Shown here: piece after piece, positions 34,552-49,365 of the stretch
How the letters are laid out: every line of letters starts with the position of its first letter
Position numbering within the stretch: the stretch's first letter is position 1
NCBI GenBank assembly: GCA_022605955.1
Contig: JAKCOZ010000005.1
Location: 7,598,001 to 7,662,000, forward strand
DNA length: 64,000 nt
Reading direction: 5' to 3'
DNA from: Rallus limicola
Taxonomy: Eukaryota; Chordata; Aves; Gruiformes; Rallidae
Translations under genes and position numbers: made by a program
Notes under the pieces: generated by a model
Database searches by the model: none
What the model was told of the DNA's origin: nothing
What the model saw: the letters and a program-made list of their open reading frames with translations, nothing else

Positions 34552-35490
34552 ACAGGTGTGTGCAAATGATGATGAAAACAAAATTTAACAAAATACAGGC
34601 AGACAAATACCAAACTTTATGTAAAGAAACAGACACAAGATCTTGAGCGAATGGCAAGAACTGAAAAATTAAAAAGTGATAAAATTAACAGCTCAGAAAC
34701 GTAAACATTATCAGGTTTCAAAACAACATGCACACAGCACAACCTCCAGTGCTAATAGCATGAACAGCCCTTTTGACATTAGATCTTTTCGGTAAGTATC
34801 AAGTGCTACTACCAATTTCTGACCCACAGCGTACCATAACAACTCAAACCAATTTTAAAAATGATGACATTTTTCAGTTGATAAAACTACAGCAAGAAAC
34901 AATTTTTTTTTTTTTTGGTCAGGAAATTAAGCAAACCCCAAAGTATTCTGAATTTACTATCATTTAAGTGGGTCTTAACTAAAACACATGGAAGCAGGTG
35001 CTCTTCCATTATTTAACAAGCTCATGGTCAGCTTTTGGTGTTAAGACACAAGAGCTAAAGTCCACTTGCAGTCATATCATGCCATACTACAAACTAGAAA
35101 ACACAGCGTGGATGAAAGACAATTTTTCTCATCATTCATCTTCTTGGGAGGCTCGGTACTGCTAGCTTGTGCTTCTGCATGCTTGCAACAGGAAGCATGT
35201 GGGACAGAAGGCCATGGCATCACAGACACACACATACTTCGTGCCTACACCAGCAGGTAGATTCAGAGTTTTACTAAATGCTGTCGCAGTTGTGCACAGT
35301 TGGCTACTGAGAGAGGGCCAGGTCTGGCAGAAAACGGCTGCTGGTATCCTCTGCAGGCCTGCTTATAGCGCCTCTGAGAATCACATATAGGAGACAAAGA
35401 TTCAACCAGAACACGGAGTGCCAGGAAGGCTGCAAAGTTTGGCCCGTTAAGGGCATTGGGATGTCTATTTGCATATGAATGTAAGCAGTT

Positions 35491-36477
35491 GACAGACACA
35501 ACAGGCCGGGAAGGCTGGGGGAGGAGACACGCCCAGGTACCCGGGCGACAGATTGCCCCTGCAGCCCGAGCTGAAGCACGTGGAGTAGCCAGATGAAAGG
35601 AGCCGTGGAGGAGGCAGAGACCCGACCTGCCCGGTGGAGAGGCTCCACGCTGGATGGAGCCGGGGGAGACAAAGAGAAGATGCCGTGACTTATGTTAGGA
35701 TGAGCCCCTGCCAGCACAAGCGACCTACAGAGATGAGCCAAACAGGTTTGCTGGAGGAGGCATCATAGCCCCGTGGAGGACTGGGACTGAGAGACATTGT
35801 GATTTGTTGCTGCCAGCCAGAGCAGAGATGAAGCCCGGCGGGAAGAAATTTGCGTTGGAGATGGTTCGTGGAGGACTGACTCTCATGGGTGAGATCGTAC
35901 GGTGCAGCAGGGGGAGGTTGTGTGGAATGGATGTCCCCATCCCGGCCGAGAAGGAAACCATCTTGCAAGGGACTGACTAAAGCCCCCATCTCCTAGTCCC
36001 TGCCCCCCGTCCTGTGCTGCGAGCAGGAGAGGGGAAGAAGGGAGCAAAATCATGGCTGAAAGGGAAGCCTGCTTTAGAATGGAGGGGTTGGGGGAAGGTG
36101 TTACCGAGACCCCCACTTTCCCCAGTCTCTGCCCTTCCTGGGCTGCGACCGGGAGGGAAGAAGGGAGCAAACTTCTAACTAAAGCCTGCTAAGGAGGGAG
36201 TGGTGGGGGAAAAGCGTTTGTCTGGTTTGCATTTGTTTCGAGATTGTTGGTTGCACCCCTGACTGGTTCTTTTTCACTGTTTTCTCTTTAGTGTAGTGCA
36301 ATAAATTAGATAACTTTCTCTTCAGCACTCTGTGTTGAGTCTGTTTTGCCTGCGTCATTAACGAGTTTGCCTCTTGAGCCACCCAATTATGTTATTTCTC
36401 CCCTGTCCAACTAAGAAGGGGAGTAACAGACTGATTTTGGTGGGCATCTGGCCTTTGGCCAGGGCTCAATCACCACC
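35491..36477 (+). mobile_element. Solo ERVL-type LTR (endogenous retrovirus remnant)
   Basis: A GC-richer block of about 1 kb inside AT-rich intron 2 has the layout of an avian ERVL long terminal repeat in plus orientation. There is a G/A-rich U3-like part; then TTTGGTTTGCATTTG-like sequence (TCTGGTTTGCATTTGTTTCG at 36219-36238); a polyadenylation signal AATAAA at 36300-36305; a GAGTCTGTTTTGCCTGCGTC segment after it; TTATTTCTCCCCTGTCCAAC; and a U5-like end with TTTGGTGGGCATCTGGCC. No internal retroviral genes (gag, pol, env) flank it, so it is a recombined solo LTR. The left boundary is uncertain and may be truncated, and no target-site duplication could be assigned. The 78-145 codon minus-strand frames inside are composition artefacts. 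It is antisense to HIPK3. Confidence 0.7.
35981..36215 (+). repeat. Diverged tandem duplication inside the LTR (about 127-bp period)
   Basis: Two units, about 35981-36100 and 36108-36215, share the order: a CCCCCA start, TCTGCCC/CCTGCCCC, GGCTGCGA or TGCTGCGAG, GGGAAGAAGGGAGCAAA, AAGCCTGCT and a G-rich end. They differ by substitutions and small indels. It looks like a duplicated U3 segment. Confidence 0.65.
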
Positions 36478-39400
36478 AATGCTTCACAAGGAAAAAAACT
36501 ATTTTACTTTTTACCTACCAGCACACCCTTGTCTGCATAAAAACTCATGTACTCACATGCAATACTGGTTTAAATTACATTATGCCTGCCCTTTAATCAA
36601 CTGTTGCTGTCCAATTACCAATAAACCAAGATTTTAAAACACAATGACAATTCACATGCTCTTATGTTAACATCAGAGTTTCAAAATTCAACTGCTCGAA
36701 AAATCTTATCTGTTAAATACTTTTGGCTTGCTTCCCCAGCCCCCTAATCAATTCTACTTGTTAGGTGTTTTATTAACAGTCCAAACAAAAATCCCTCTAA
36801 AATGTAAGAGCAAGGACTTTAAAACATACAGTATACAATCTGACAATAGGGACATTTCAGGCAACTTATTTTCATACAAATTTTAAGTGTATAAGATGTA
36901 ATTATGTAAAGTTATTCATGTCAGACACCTCTACCACTTTCCAAGTAAGGCCAGAATTCACAAAAGGGTTCTCTCTTGTCACTGTTTTGACTTATAGTCG
37001 TGGTAGTATAGTTATTGGTGGTTTTGTTCTGGGCCCACAGGATCATTAAATACAAGTGTTCCCATGTTATCTGTTTGCACATGCTCAGCCTGCCTGATTT
37101 CCAGACCAAGAGAGGCAGTTTGCCTTCCGCAGTTAATGGGATGATCCCCCAGCTGTGGTACATTCTCCCCCTTTCACGTGCTGTCAGCAGACTAAGCAGC
37201 TCGGCCAACCTTTTTGTTCTCAACCACGCAGACTTCTTCCCCCACAGTCTGCTTCACCATCTTCGTTCGTGACGGAGGCTGTGAGCTGATGCAGAAGGTA
37301 ACCTTCCCCACAACACAGCTCTCCAGATGGAAGAGATGGGCTGACACATAGGCTTTACTTTCAATCATATTGATTTAGATCTAGTACTACCTGTTCTTAC
37401 AACAAAAATACACAGCCATATTTTCAAAACAGGCACAATGGGAGCAGTTAGACACAATATTTACAAACACAGCACTGTGGCTCCCACTAACATCTTCTGT
37501 AATTAACATGCCCGATATGTCCATACTCATTTACACACAGATGTATGAAGAACAAATCTTTGCAACATAAACAACAGTGCAGTGAGAATTATCACATTTC
37601 AGTACATCTACTTTAACATATGAAAAATAAAAGCTGCTTCCCAAAACCTTAGCCATGACAAACTTAGGTATACCATTCAACCTCAAAAAATGAAAACCAG
37701 CAAGAACTAAGAGCTCTTTCACCTAAAGTTCCTTCTGTTCAAACACAAGGAATCTAAAGACCAAGAGAACCATCACCTGGACTCTGGTTTAAGTTGTTGT
37801 TCCTGCCATCACTAGCAATTTGAAATCTGGGCTGACATTACTACAGTCTCTAGCAAAAACACGGTACCTTTAAATGTCTCATGTGTTATCCCAGCTTATG
37901 TTACTAAGGAAATCTCTAGCTCAGAAAAATGACCAACTTGAAGGTTGGCTGGCATTTCACCCACACCCACCCATCCCCATGATACTCCTCTAAAACTTCA
38001 GAGAGGATTAAAAAAGATTGCATAATGGTTTTGGTTAAGTCCTAGTAACTATGACACCAAAGTTTGTTTAATTGACTTCTGATTTTAAACAAATGCTATG
38101 CAAATTTGCAGACAAAATCAAGCTAAAGCAATAAAGTAATTTGTTCACTGACAGAAGCCATGAAGGCTTATCTTGACATTAAGTTCTGTTTGCCCAGATA
38201 AAACAAACCTGCAATCACTGCCCTGCAACTTTAAAGGGTGGGAGGGGAAAAAAAAAAACAAAAAACCAACATTAAGAGTCCCAATTCACTTGTAATAGCA
38301 ATTCCTTACATTGTCAGGACTCTTTTCTTATATATACTACTGACAGTAACCATGCTTACAAGTACAGCAGCTGACTTTGAACATGCTGACCTTGAGCAAG
38401 CAAATGACCTTAGCAGCATGTACTTCTGGCTTATTTCATTGCAACAGCGAAACAGCCTCACCATCTATAGTAGTCTAGAGTCTCTGGCCACCACCCCTGC
38501 CTATTTTAAGATATCCCAATACACTTCAGTGATGCACAGTTCAAAGTGATAGAATAACATCTGCTAGCATGTTGAAGTGCAAGTTGTTTACAGACGCATT
38601 TTTAGCTTGTTCTCGTACGGCACCTCCCTAGCTGACAGAAACCTCAATTTATTAACAGAATTTTGCCTCTTGTTTAAACATCTAAAACCAAAAATTAAAG
38701 AGGGGAGGAATTTTTGGCATTGTGAAAAGAGAAAAGCCAAGACATCCCACTCTAGATAATGCTTATTTAGAAACTTCAAGTATGTGACAGCAACGGGTGG
38801 ACTTGAAAAAGCTTGCTTCCCGAGATGTCAGTTTTGCACAACCTCTCCCCTTGGTCATCCCTATGGAAAATCTCTAAGATAGGTATTTATTTGTATACAA
38901 GTTTTATAACTGATATTTGAAACACACGTAAGTTGCAAGTTGATCTGATATTAGGAGAAGATACTGTTACCCAGATGCAATGGATGCATTACTGAGTCAT
39001 AATATCCCACCCTGCTGACAATCCTAAGTTAAAAAAATAAAACATTCCATTTAAAAACACTCTTGAGAGGTATTGTGAGCCTGCCTTGTCTGCAGTGCCT
39101 GGAGTGACAAGGGCTACATCTATTCAAGTTAAAAAAGCCAGTGGGAAAACAAACTACTCCAGGAATTTATGGCCATGAGAATTTTTTCCTAATTTTGAAA
39201 AAGATGTGTGTAAGAAAGATGGAAAAACAGCAGATGAAATAAATTCATAAATTAGAGGGGGGAAAAGAACAGCATAAGATGTTGGTGACTTATTCTGAAA
39301 CTAAGTACGATGCTGAAAGAGTCATATATAAAAAGCTGTCCTACAGCAACAGCCTCAGAGCACGCACAGAGCCCTTGCTACAGCCCAGCTCATGGGCAGT

Positions 39401-40462
39401 AATTACATCACACAACTCAACTTCTTTATTCTTTTTTCAAAACCCTTTAAAGCAGAAGAGATGGCACCAGACCAAATCACTTTCCCGAGCTGCAGTAGAA
39501 CAAACTGTGTGAGTAAAAGCAATCTCAGGACCACAGGACACAATGATTATCATTCTTCTTCCGTCCTCTCTGGTCCTTCATGGGAGAGAGGGTAGGAGGA
39601 CAGAGGAAAAGCCTGCTCTTGTACAACAGGAATATATCCAACAGCTTTTTTTTTTTTCCATCTCTCTGAGCTCCGCTGCAACATTGGTGACATTTGGCAT
39701 TTTGTCTGGAACAGCTCTGTCGATTAGCAACTACCCTTAGTTGGAAGGCTGGAGGAGGGAGGATATCAATGTCCGATTCAGGAATGAGTTGACTCCACTG
39801 AGTATCTACTCACATCATTTGCTTTTCCTTATGGGCACACTGCTGAATAACTAGGATCGTATTTTACTGCTGTCACCAGCAGAGCAGAAAAACATTTCCG
39901 AGCTACAAGTGTCCCTTAATAACCAGACACTTTCCATTCTGCCAGCATCACTCAAGTTGTCCGCCAGCCTATCACAGGTTCAGCTGGTGGCCTGTTTTAT
40001 ATGGAGATCAATTATATTGCTTCCCCTGCTGAAGAGCGGTTCGCGTATGTACCGATGGATGCCAAGAGGAGCATCTTTCCACCAGGAGACGGAGTGCTTG
40101 TTCTCAAAACATATTTTCTGTGAAATTCCCAGCTGTATTCTGACAGCAGAATGATCTGACACAGTATGATGGTTTCTTCAGAGGCAGAAGATAGAAAATG
40201 TAACAGCTGGGCAACTACGCAGGCAACTGGAACAGTGACTGTTCAACTCCCTTTGGAGGTTGCGCACGAGGAGAACATAATGAACTAACACACTCACTCC
40301 TTCCTACACCTGCAATGGCTAGTCTTAAGTCCATGATACTTGAAAGATTTTATGAATGAGAAGCTTTGTAAGTTTTATTAAAGTCTCATTTTCAGAATCC
40401 TGTCTTTTAGAAGACACCTCCAAATTAAATCAACATGAAGGTGATTCCCTTGAAAAGCAATT

Positions 40463-40850
40463 CATAGAATCATAGACTCAAAGGCTGCAAAAGACCACTA
40501 AGACCATCACGTCCAACAATCTGTGCAATACCACCACGTCAACTAAACCATGTCCCAGAGTGCCACATCTCTACTTTTTATTAAACACCTCCAGGGATAT
40601 TGACTTCAGTACCTCTCTGAGCAGCCCGTTTCAATGCCAGACCACTTTCAGCGAAGACATTTTTTGTAATATTCAATCTAAACCTGCCCACACACCCCCC
40701 CTGGCACAACTTGAGACCATTTCCTTTCATCCTATTGCTAATTACTTGGGAGAAGAGAAATTAAGCAATAACTCCTCCCAACCAACAGCAAACCCAAGTA
40801 GCCATGAAGCTCTGCACACACATCGTTATAGCTTTCCCTTAGTTATCTAG
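40463..40850 (-). mobile_element. CR1 3'-end fragment (older copy)
   Basis: The plus strand begins CATAGAATCATAGACTC, then CATCACGTCCAAC, AACACCTCCAGGGATATTGA, GCAGCCCGTTTCAATGCC and AATTACTTGGGAGAAGAG. This is the reverse complement of the CR1 3' region, moderately decayed; the right boundary is fuzzy. It is oriented as HIPK3, in intron 2. Confidence 0.85.
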
Positions 40851-43800
40851 ACTTGATGTGTGATGCCAACACAGCAATGTGTTTTATGAGCTCAGTTAGT
40901 ATTACATACAAGCACAAGTGGGAGATGTACCAGAGAAGGACAAGGTTTCAACATTACCAAACCCTGCAACATCTACCTGGCCATCAGATGAAACTATGCT
41001 TCCTTTAGCTACAATTTTACCCCCTTGAACAATGCTACAGATGACTGAATGATAAGGATCACAGCAATGTGCAGAAGACATTGCTAACTGTCATTTGGGT
41101 ATTAGCTAACAAGTGAAACAGAACTCCTGAACCACTGGTGTTGCACACAGCTATTTCAAAAAGGGGAAATTATACACAGGTTTCAACAGAAGTTTCTCTG
41201 GAAAGAAAAAATAAACAAAAACTGGGGGGAGGAAGAACCGGAAGAATGAAGAGATCTCTTTCGAAACCAAACCTAAACAGTCTCTCTAAATGCTGAGAAG
41301 GCCGTTGCTTCTCACAACAATGGAAGAGCAAGTAATGTGGCTCCCTGAAGGAGATGGGCAGGACTACTTCGACCATTTCAGATCACTACACTGTTCTTGG
41401 AGGGTACTGCTCCTAAAGCCTGCCACATTAAGGCCTTTTCACACCCACTTCCCTAAATACATAACCTCAGGAGAGAAGCAAAGCAAAGGAAAATGACTTC
41501 CAGAGGGAAACATCTTTCTCTGGGGAAAAAAAAAAACCTTTTCTGCCTCACCAGATGAGTGCAAGACACCAGACACAGAAACGTGTCGATTCCCCTCCTC
41601 CACAGCCTGAACTGTGCAATAAGGGGAAAAGCAGCTTTTGATTTTGGATGCAACACTCCCCTTTTCGTGATTTGGGGCATAGCTGACCAAAAGGACAGCA
41701 ACATACTTCTCATACCATTTCCATATATGACAACAGCTTGATCACCTACACTGTATGTAAGGGTTTTTTTTTCTCGTCAAAATGTATACACTGCCTAGTT
41801 ATTTACCTACTTAGATCACTCATAAAAGGTCAACAGTCTTCACGGGTGAGGCCAGCAGCAAAGAAAAGGCTTCAAATACCAGATCTCTCTAGCCCAGAGC
41901 TATTAAAATCCAGGCCAGCATACAAACAGCATGTAAGCACAGACAATGTCTTTTAGGGAAAGAGCATTCAGAATGACATTTCACCTTTGAAACAAAAAAA
42001 TAATCATCTACGACTTAAAAGACAGTGTATTGTGCTTAGTGTTTTTTTCATATCTGTACTCTAATTTCTAGTGATATGTAACAGCCAGGAGTTTCCATAA
42101 ATTAATGAAGTGTCAAAAAGTATTTTTTCTATTTTTTTAATGATTTCCTTACTCTTTGGTTGACAAAGCCGAAACAGAAAAACATCAAGTTATCACTCCC
42201 TCCAATTTGTCTCTATTTTTCTACTTCTCTACACTGTTTAAACATTGAATTAATCTCGCTTTATTATGACCTCTCCTCAAACAGAACTACCTAATGCCTC
42301 CAAGAGGACATCATTATGTCCCCTTCTGCTATAGACTAAGGTAAGTCAGCCCATTATCCATTCACCTGGCTGTATTACGTTCTCTGCCTCAAATCCTAAT
42401 CCTCTTATTACTTATTTATCCAATTCATTACTCACTTCCTCTTATTGATATAAAATACTGACACAACCATTCAACATAAACACCGTAACATTAGACTTTG
42501 TTGCATTCTCCATTCTTACAACAATTAACTCATTACAGTCTCCCACAGAAGAAAGAAAGGACCCATTACAAGACTGTGGCAGAAAAACCCCAATGAAAGG
42601 ACAACCATCGACCCTATCCTCTCTATTCACTTCTGCAAAACTTCTTTGCAAGTGTCTCTTGAGCATTCAACATCAGCCTCCACACCGATTCCATAGGGAA
42701 ATGTAAGTCCTGTTCTTGAAAATGACCACAGTGTCTTAGGGCTGCAAAAAACAACAGTTCCTCAATTCTTCCCAGGCCACCTGCCTCCCGCCTCATGCTG
42801 ACAGAGGCACGCTGGCATATGCAGGCTGAGCAGAATGAAGGACAGGGATGAGATTAGTGTCACTCCAGAGCAGGAGGGCACAGGCACCACAGTTGAGAAG
42901 AAGCATCCCAAAGCTCCTGCTTCCTCCAAACCTATGCTATCACCTAAGGGCATTGCATCCCATCCTTTCCTAAGACCTCAGATCCTAAAATAGTCATTTT
43001 AAAAACAAACTGTTTCCTCTTAATTACTTTTTTCTTTAAATCCTTGGGCCCAAGTGTTTTTGCACATCAGAAAACACCAGAGTCACACCACATTTACCTA
43101 GGAAATATCCATATAAATGTCAAAGCAGTGCATCATGCCTGTCACTTGGTGAAGGAAAGTCTGCACTATCATTTCTGACCATACAAGGATCCCCACAGGT
43201 GAGAGTTACAAGTAAAGCTTATGGCAACACATACACAGCTTAGCACAAACAGTTTTCAAAGACTGTGCACAAGAATACACATGGGAACATGTTAATGAAA
43301 GAAATGCTGCAGGGCACAAGCATTTTTTTAAAAAAGTCATTTCCAATTTGAATTTTAATTGGATCGATTTAGCTTGAAGCTTTAAATTATTATTTTTTTT
43401 TAAACAAATGTTTCCTTGCTAAGTAACACAAACAAATATGTAGCACCACTAAGCTTGAGGAAAAAAACAAAAGTCCCAACTGCTCCTTGATTTTTTTAAA
43501 GGGTTTGTTTCAACATGTCAAAGGCAAACAAGCCAAACCTGCACTATGACTCCCCCCCTTTTTGAGAACAAAAAACATCTGAGTTATATTTTATGAAGTG
43601 GCTCCATATTTGATTGACAAGCAGCACAATCTCTTACAAAAAAAATTCCATATCAATACAGTATGTTCTCTGAAGACCCTTCTCATTCCTCTTCAAGGCT
43701 TTTCTCTTCAGATTTCCCGTTACCTATTTTGAGACCTTTTGGATCAAATCGCTATTTTCTGGTATTATTTATGCTATTCAGGTGCTTCCACAGCAGTAAA

Positions 43801-44336
43801 AAGAAACTGCCTGCCAAGCTACACAAAGGTAATTCGACTCATGCTACTGGTAGAGTGCTACACAACCACAATAAAATCCAGCACGCTAAAAACCTTTTCA
43901 GAAATAAACTTTTTGCTGAAAATAGCACCCTTTTTTTTTTTTTTTTTCAAAATTAGGTAAGTTTCAAAATCTTCTCAACCAATATTTAACTTAACAAAGC
44001 ACAAAAAACTGGAATTAGACCCTAACACTTTTCTTTTTCTGTGTCCATATTACTTTCAAAAAAATACTGACTTAAGCACTATTTTATAGAAGGATTATAA
44101 AACTATACCAGATAAAGATCTACTGAACAACCTGAAAATTTGCAAAGCACTTAAGCGCAGTTTCATAACTCGAGAATTTTAGGTGCATGTTACATATGAG
44201 CCCACACGGATATCATTCAGCATCACTGAGCCAAGACAAGCATATACACCCATGAGTCCTACTCTGGGGAGGCAAGGAAGGAGTATTTTTGAAGGTACAT
44301 CCACAACCAACCCCTCCTACGCTGCAGTGCATGTAA

Positions 44337-44395
44337 TGCAATACGCATATCTATGCAATATACGCATATCTATGCAATATACGCATGCCTATCTA
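44337..44395 (+). repeat. 19-bp tandem repeat, about three copies, at the CR1 junction
   Basis: The unit ATGCAATATACGCATATCT occurs about three times; the first copy is 2-3 bp shorter and the last has GCCT in place of ATCT. It runs directly into the 5' end of the CR1 fragment. The CR1 copy at 239-1290 has TATCTATGTAGTATGAGA at the equivalent place, which resembles the repeat unit, so the array may have grown by slippage from CR1 sequence. Confidence 0.8.
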
Positions 44396-44491
44396 TGTAA
44401 TATGAGATAGGGAGCCTGCTTTGGCAGGGGGGTTGGACCCGATGATCTCTTGAGGTCCCTTCCAACCCCTAAAGATTCTGTGATTCTGTGA
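44387..44491 (+). mobile_element. CR1 3'-end fragment, young family
   Basis: This 105-bp plus-strand CR1 tail reads GCCTATCTATGTAATATGAG, GGAGCCTGCTTTGGCAGG, GGACCCGATGATCTCTTGAG and TTCCAACCCCTAAAGATTCT, ending with two GATTCTGT octamers. It is nearly identical (one substitution and one 1-bp indel by eye over about 100 bp) to the reverse complement of 239-360, so the two are from the same recent subfamily. It lies 1.8 kb downstream of exon 2 and is antisense to HIPK3. Confidence 0.93.
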
Positions 44492-46211
44492 TATCCAAAA
44501 TGCAAACACAGGGTGCTGAGGGGTTGCATGCTGATCTTGCCAGCATACAGACCTGCTCAACCTAGCAAGTATGTAAAAATTGATTATAGAAGTGTAGGTG
44601 CGAAGGAACATCTACTTAAGTAAAACAAAACCACAGCTAAAATGCATGTGCAGGCAACTGAATAAACACAACAACTCTATGTTTAAAGAGCCATCTGAAA
44701 TAGAAAAAGCAATTTGAAACTTGTTAGTCAAGAATGAAGTACAATAGGACCACCCAGCCTGGCTGTCTACAGCCTCTCCCTTTGTCCATTCTTGGGGAGG
44801 GAGGAGGGAGAAATGGCAATAGCGCACAATGATCTGCCATTGCTTCAATAAATAAAAAGTAGATATGCGTGAGGAAGTATTCTCAGACCACACACCTTGA
44901 GTAACTGCTGAATTACAAATTTGTACAGAACACCTGATATTATGACGTTTGCACTTGTCCAGAATGTCAAAGAACTCACACCACCTTTTCAAGGCTCGGC
45001 TGTCTTTGCAGAGCCTGGAAAATGCTTTATGGAGTGGTTTACAGTTATTACACAAACACACACTCTCAAATTACTGGATTTCTTATTTGCCCTGGTACAC
45101 ATTGTAGAACATGGGTAGGCATCAATGCACAGTTTAGTTTCTGTTGATGAACTCCGGGTAGCATTTAAACCCTTAGTTGCAGTTTGTAATTAAGCACGAG
45201 ACGTGCAGATGATGAATTAGAGTATTTTATGAGTTCAGTACATGAAGCTTTCTTGTATACAAGCTATGGTCAAAAAATAGTTAAGATTCTTCTGGCATGA
45301 ACTCCAATCCCAAACTTCATCAAGCCTAGATTTGCACCACACAAGCTTTCACTTCCAACACGAGTAACTGTATAATATTTAAAATACTCTTCAAATTACT
45401 CATTGTCCTAGCTTACAAGCTTTTTACTGCCTTGGCAGACAGGCAATACGCAGGACACACTATTGCCAGTGATGCAAAGCAGAACTGGAAAAGGTCTTCC
45501 ATCAAGACAAGTTCAGTGTATAATGAAAGCAAAAGGATCTCTGAAGCTAAATATTAATTGCTTTTAAATGTCTTATCACAATTTAAGAACATACAAAAAA
45601 AAAAAAAATCAAGAATATACATCCATTTTGAGGCCATGAAGAATGCCACCATGTACCAAAATCATTTTAAGTGCCCGCCTAGTATCACCTTTAACATTTG
45701 CATATCCTATCGCTCGCTAACTCCAGTTCACTGGGGTCCATAGCTGCTGAAGGCACTCAGTCAGAACAGAGTTTGTAAGAACTAGGCAAAATATTTACAA
45801 GTGCTGGAGAAAAACAGAGGCATTTACATAATCTTTGGCAACAGGATATAGAAGTATGGCATTTCTAGTACACTGTCCAGCTGCTTACGGAAAAAACACA
45901 TCATGTTAGGAAGGCAGGAAAGGCATCCTAATCAAGCACGTGACAGCTCTTTTTTTTTTTCTATTTTCCTTTTAGAAAGTCTCATCAGAGATCTCAAAAT
46001 AACGATGAGTAATGACTTCAGAGTGCAACACAAAACATACTGCTAGAAAAGAATAACGCTATAAAAACATTCAAAGCAAGTATTCAGATTGAAAATAGTA
46101 ACCAACCACTTCATCTTAGCACGGTCTCCATTCTTAGATGATCCTTCCTTAGTTTTCCAAATTATTCTTACTAGTTACCTGGAAGCATAATTACTTAAAC
46201 TACTAACTTTA

Positions 46212-47399
<1,188 letters not shown>

Positions 47400-49269
47400 T
47401 CACATACCATGTAGGATGAGGAATCTCAGTTCCGCTTGAAACCGCATATACCTCGCCTGTCTCGGGTGCTGTACCTTCCAGCTCTCTGCACTGACCCTGT
47501 TATGTCCCTACCCTTCCAGACCTGCCAAATCCCAGCCTCAAACTTCTTTAGCACACAATGCTGAACACTGGATGGACACCAGTGTAAATGACTACTAGGT
47601 TTCTGGGAAATTATGGCTTATACCTGTCCGATCAGCTCTTGGACTATTCAATAACAATAATACTTTCATTAAACCACTTTTTCATACCAAGCAGATGAAG
47701 ATTCTGGCAATAGGTACTTAAGTTGCAGATGAGTCACATAAAGCTTGAGCCAGACATTACAATGATTCTGATCAAATGAAAACTCACCAAAAGCATAGCA
47801 TAATTATCCTGAAGCTGTGATTTGATTTATGCAAATTAACATCCAAATATCTTAAGAGCTATTAAAATTATCACACCATCACCTCAGTTTAGCATCCTAT
47901 AATGGCTTTTGCCCCAGAAGTAGAAGAAAACTTCAAAGCCGTTCCTTTCCAAAGCTGTTTGACCAGAGCCAGATGATGTAGAAAGTTGGAGACCGCCAGC
48001 AGCCAGGCTGTCTCACCACCAAAGATTATGGGACTGCCACTGGTCTCCTGCTCCATGCCAAGGTTTTAAGACCAACTCTCAACCTCAAAACACAGGCAAA
48101 AATTCTCCAAGTTCTTGAATGCTCTCCTAAACAACACAGCCCACTATCAAGTGCCTGGTGCACAGCACAAGCACATTACTACCAGATTTACCTTCTTTTT
48201 TATAATATCTAAATGAACCATTTATCCTGAGCACACACACATACATCCAAGCCTACCTAGAGCATCCAGTGCCACCTACGCAGCTCAGGCCAAACAAAAC
48301 ATCAGCAGCCTACCCTTCCTCCAGTTCTGCTGGGACAACTCAAATACCAGATTGGCCAGCTACAGCCTGAGGTCCACTGAAATCTTTACCTGAGCTGTTG
48401 GGATCACTGGAATTCAGAAACATAACATGTACTTATACTATTCAAACCAGTCCAGAAAGACTGGAAACACACAGTCTTATTTTTAACATTTATTTCAGTT
48501 GGATGAGAAGAACTGGGGTATCATCTTTTGGGGTTGGCATGTTTCTTACAGGCTTAACTCCATGGCCTTGAATTCTGATCACAGTAACAGCTCTGTTCTC
48601 AAGATAAGAAGTATTTATTGAGTTATTGTGAAAACATTTTTAGAAACTCCAAGAAAAAAAAAAATCTAAAAAGCACTAAATAAAAGAGAAGGCATATTGT
48701 GCAAGAACAACCTTTGATGCAACCATGATGGACTGAACTAAAAAAGTCAAATTTTACTCCAGAAAGTAAAAAACAGTCTTGGAGTTCTTATTATTTCTTA
48801 CCTTCCCCTAAACACTTCTTTACCCCCATTATTTAGTCTTTTTTTTAAAAGATATACTTCAAGATGCCATCTCACTGGGAGAAGTTATAGTATCTTAATA
48901 TGACTAATGAACAATGTATGTTCCCCTGAAATGGGCATCCTACACAAGACTGCTTAAAGGCCTCTGCCACATACATACTCATATGCAGTGCTTGGAAGAC
49001 ATTTCAGCCAGAAGCACACTCTTTACTATAAATTAACATATAGCAACAAAATACACCAGAACAGCATGTAACTATCCAGTACACTCAGCTGCTGGAAGTC
49101 CTTGCCTTGAGAAGCCAAGTTTATTAATAGAATGGATTTCCTCCCACCCAGATGAAAACCCAGCCCCACAGACAGACAGCAAACTGCACAACAAACCTTG
49201 AAAAAAAAAGGAAAATAATGCAACAGCCTCTATTATAACAGCACTGAATTCTTGTGGGGCTTTTTCAGC

Positions 49270-49365
49270 CGCTGAGGGGTTGGGTTTTTTTTGTGTTTGG
49301 GTTGGGAGTTTGGATTTTAACTTTTTTTCTGGGGTTTGTTTCTTTTGTTGGGTTTTTTTAATGTT
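49270..49365. repeat. T/G-rich low-complexity block
   Basis: The plus strand is made of T-runs and GGGTTT/GGGTTGGG units; in the transcript it is A/C-rich. It has the opposite polarity to the blocks at 3757-3905 and 7105-7228. Confidence 0.6.

Noticed and set aside
35304..35741. 145-codon minus-strand frame
   Set aside because: Straddles the left edge of the LTR and is antisense to it; composition artefact, not a retroviral gene.
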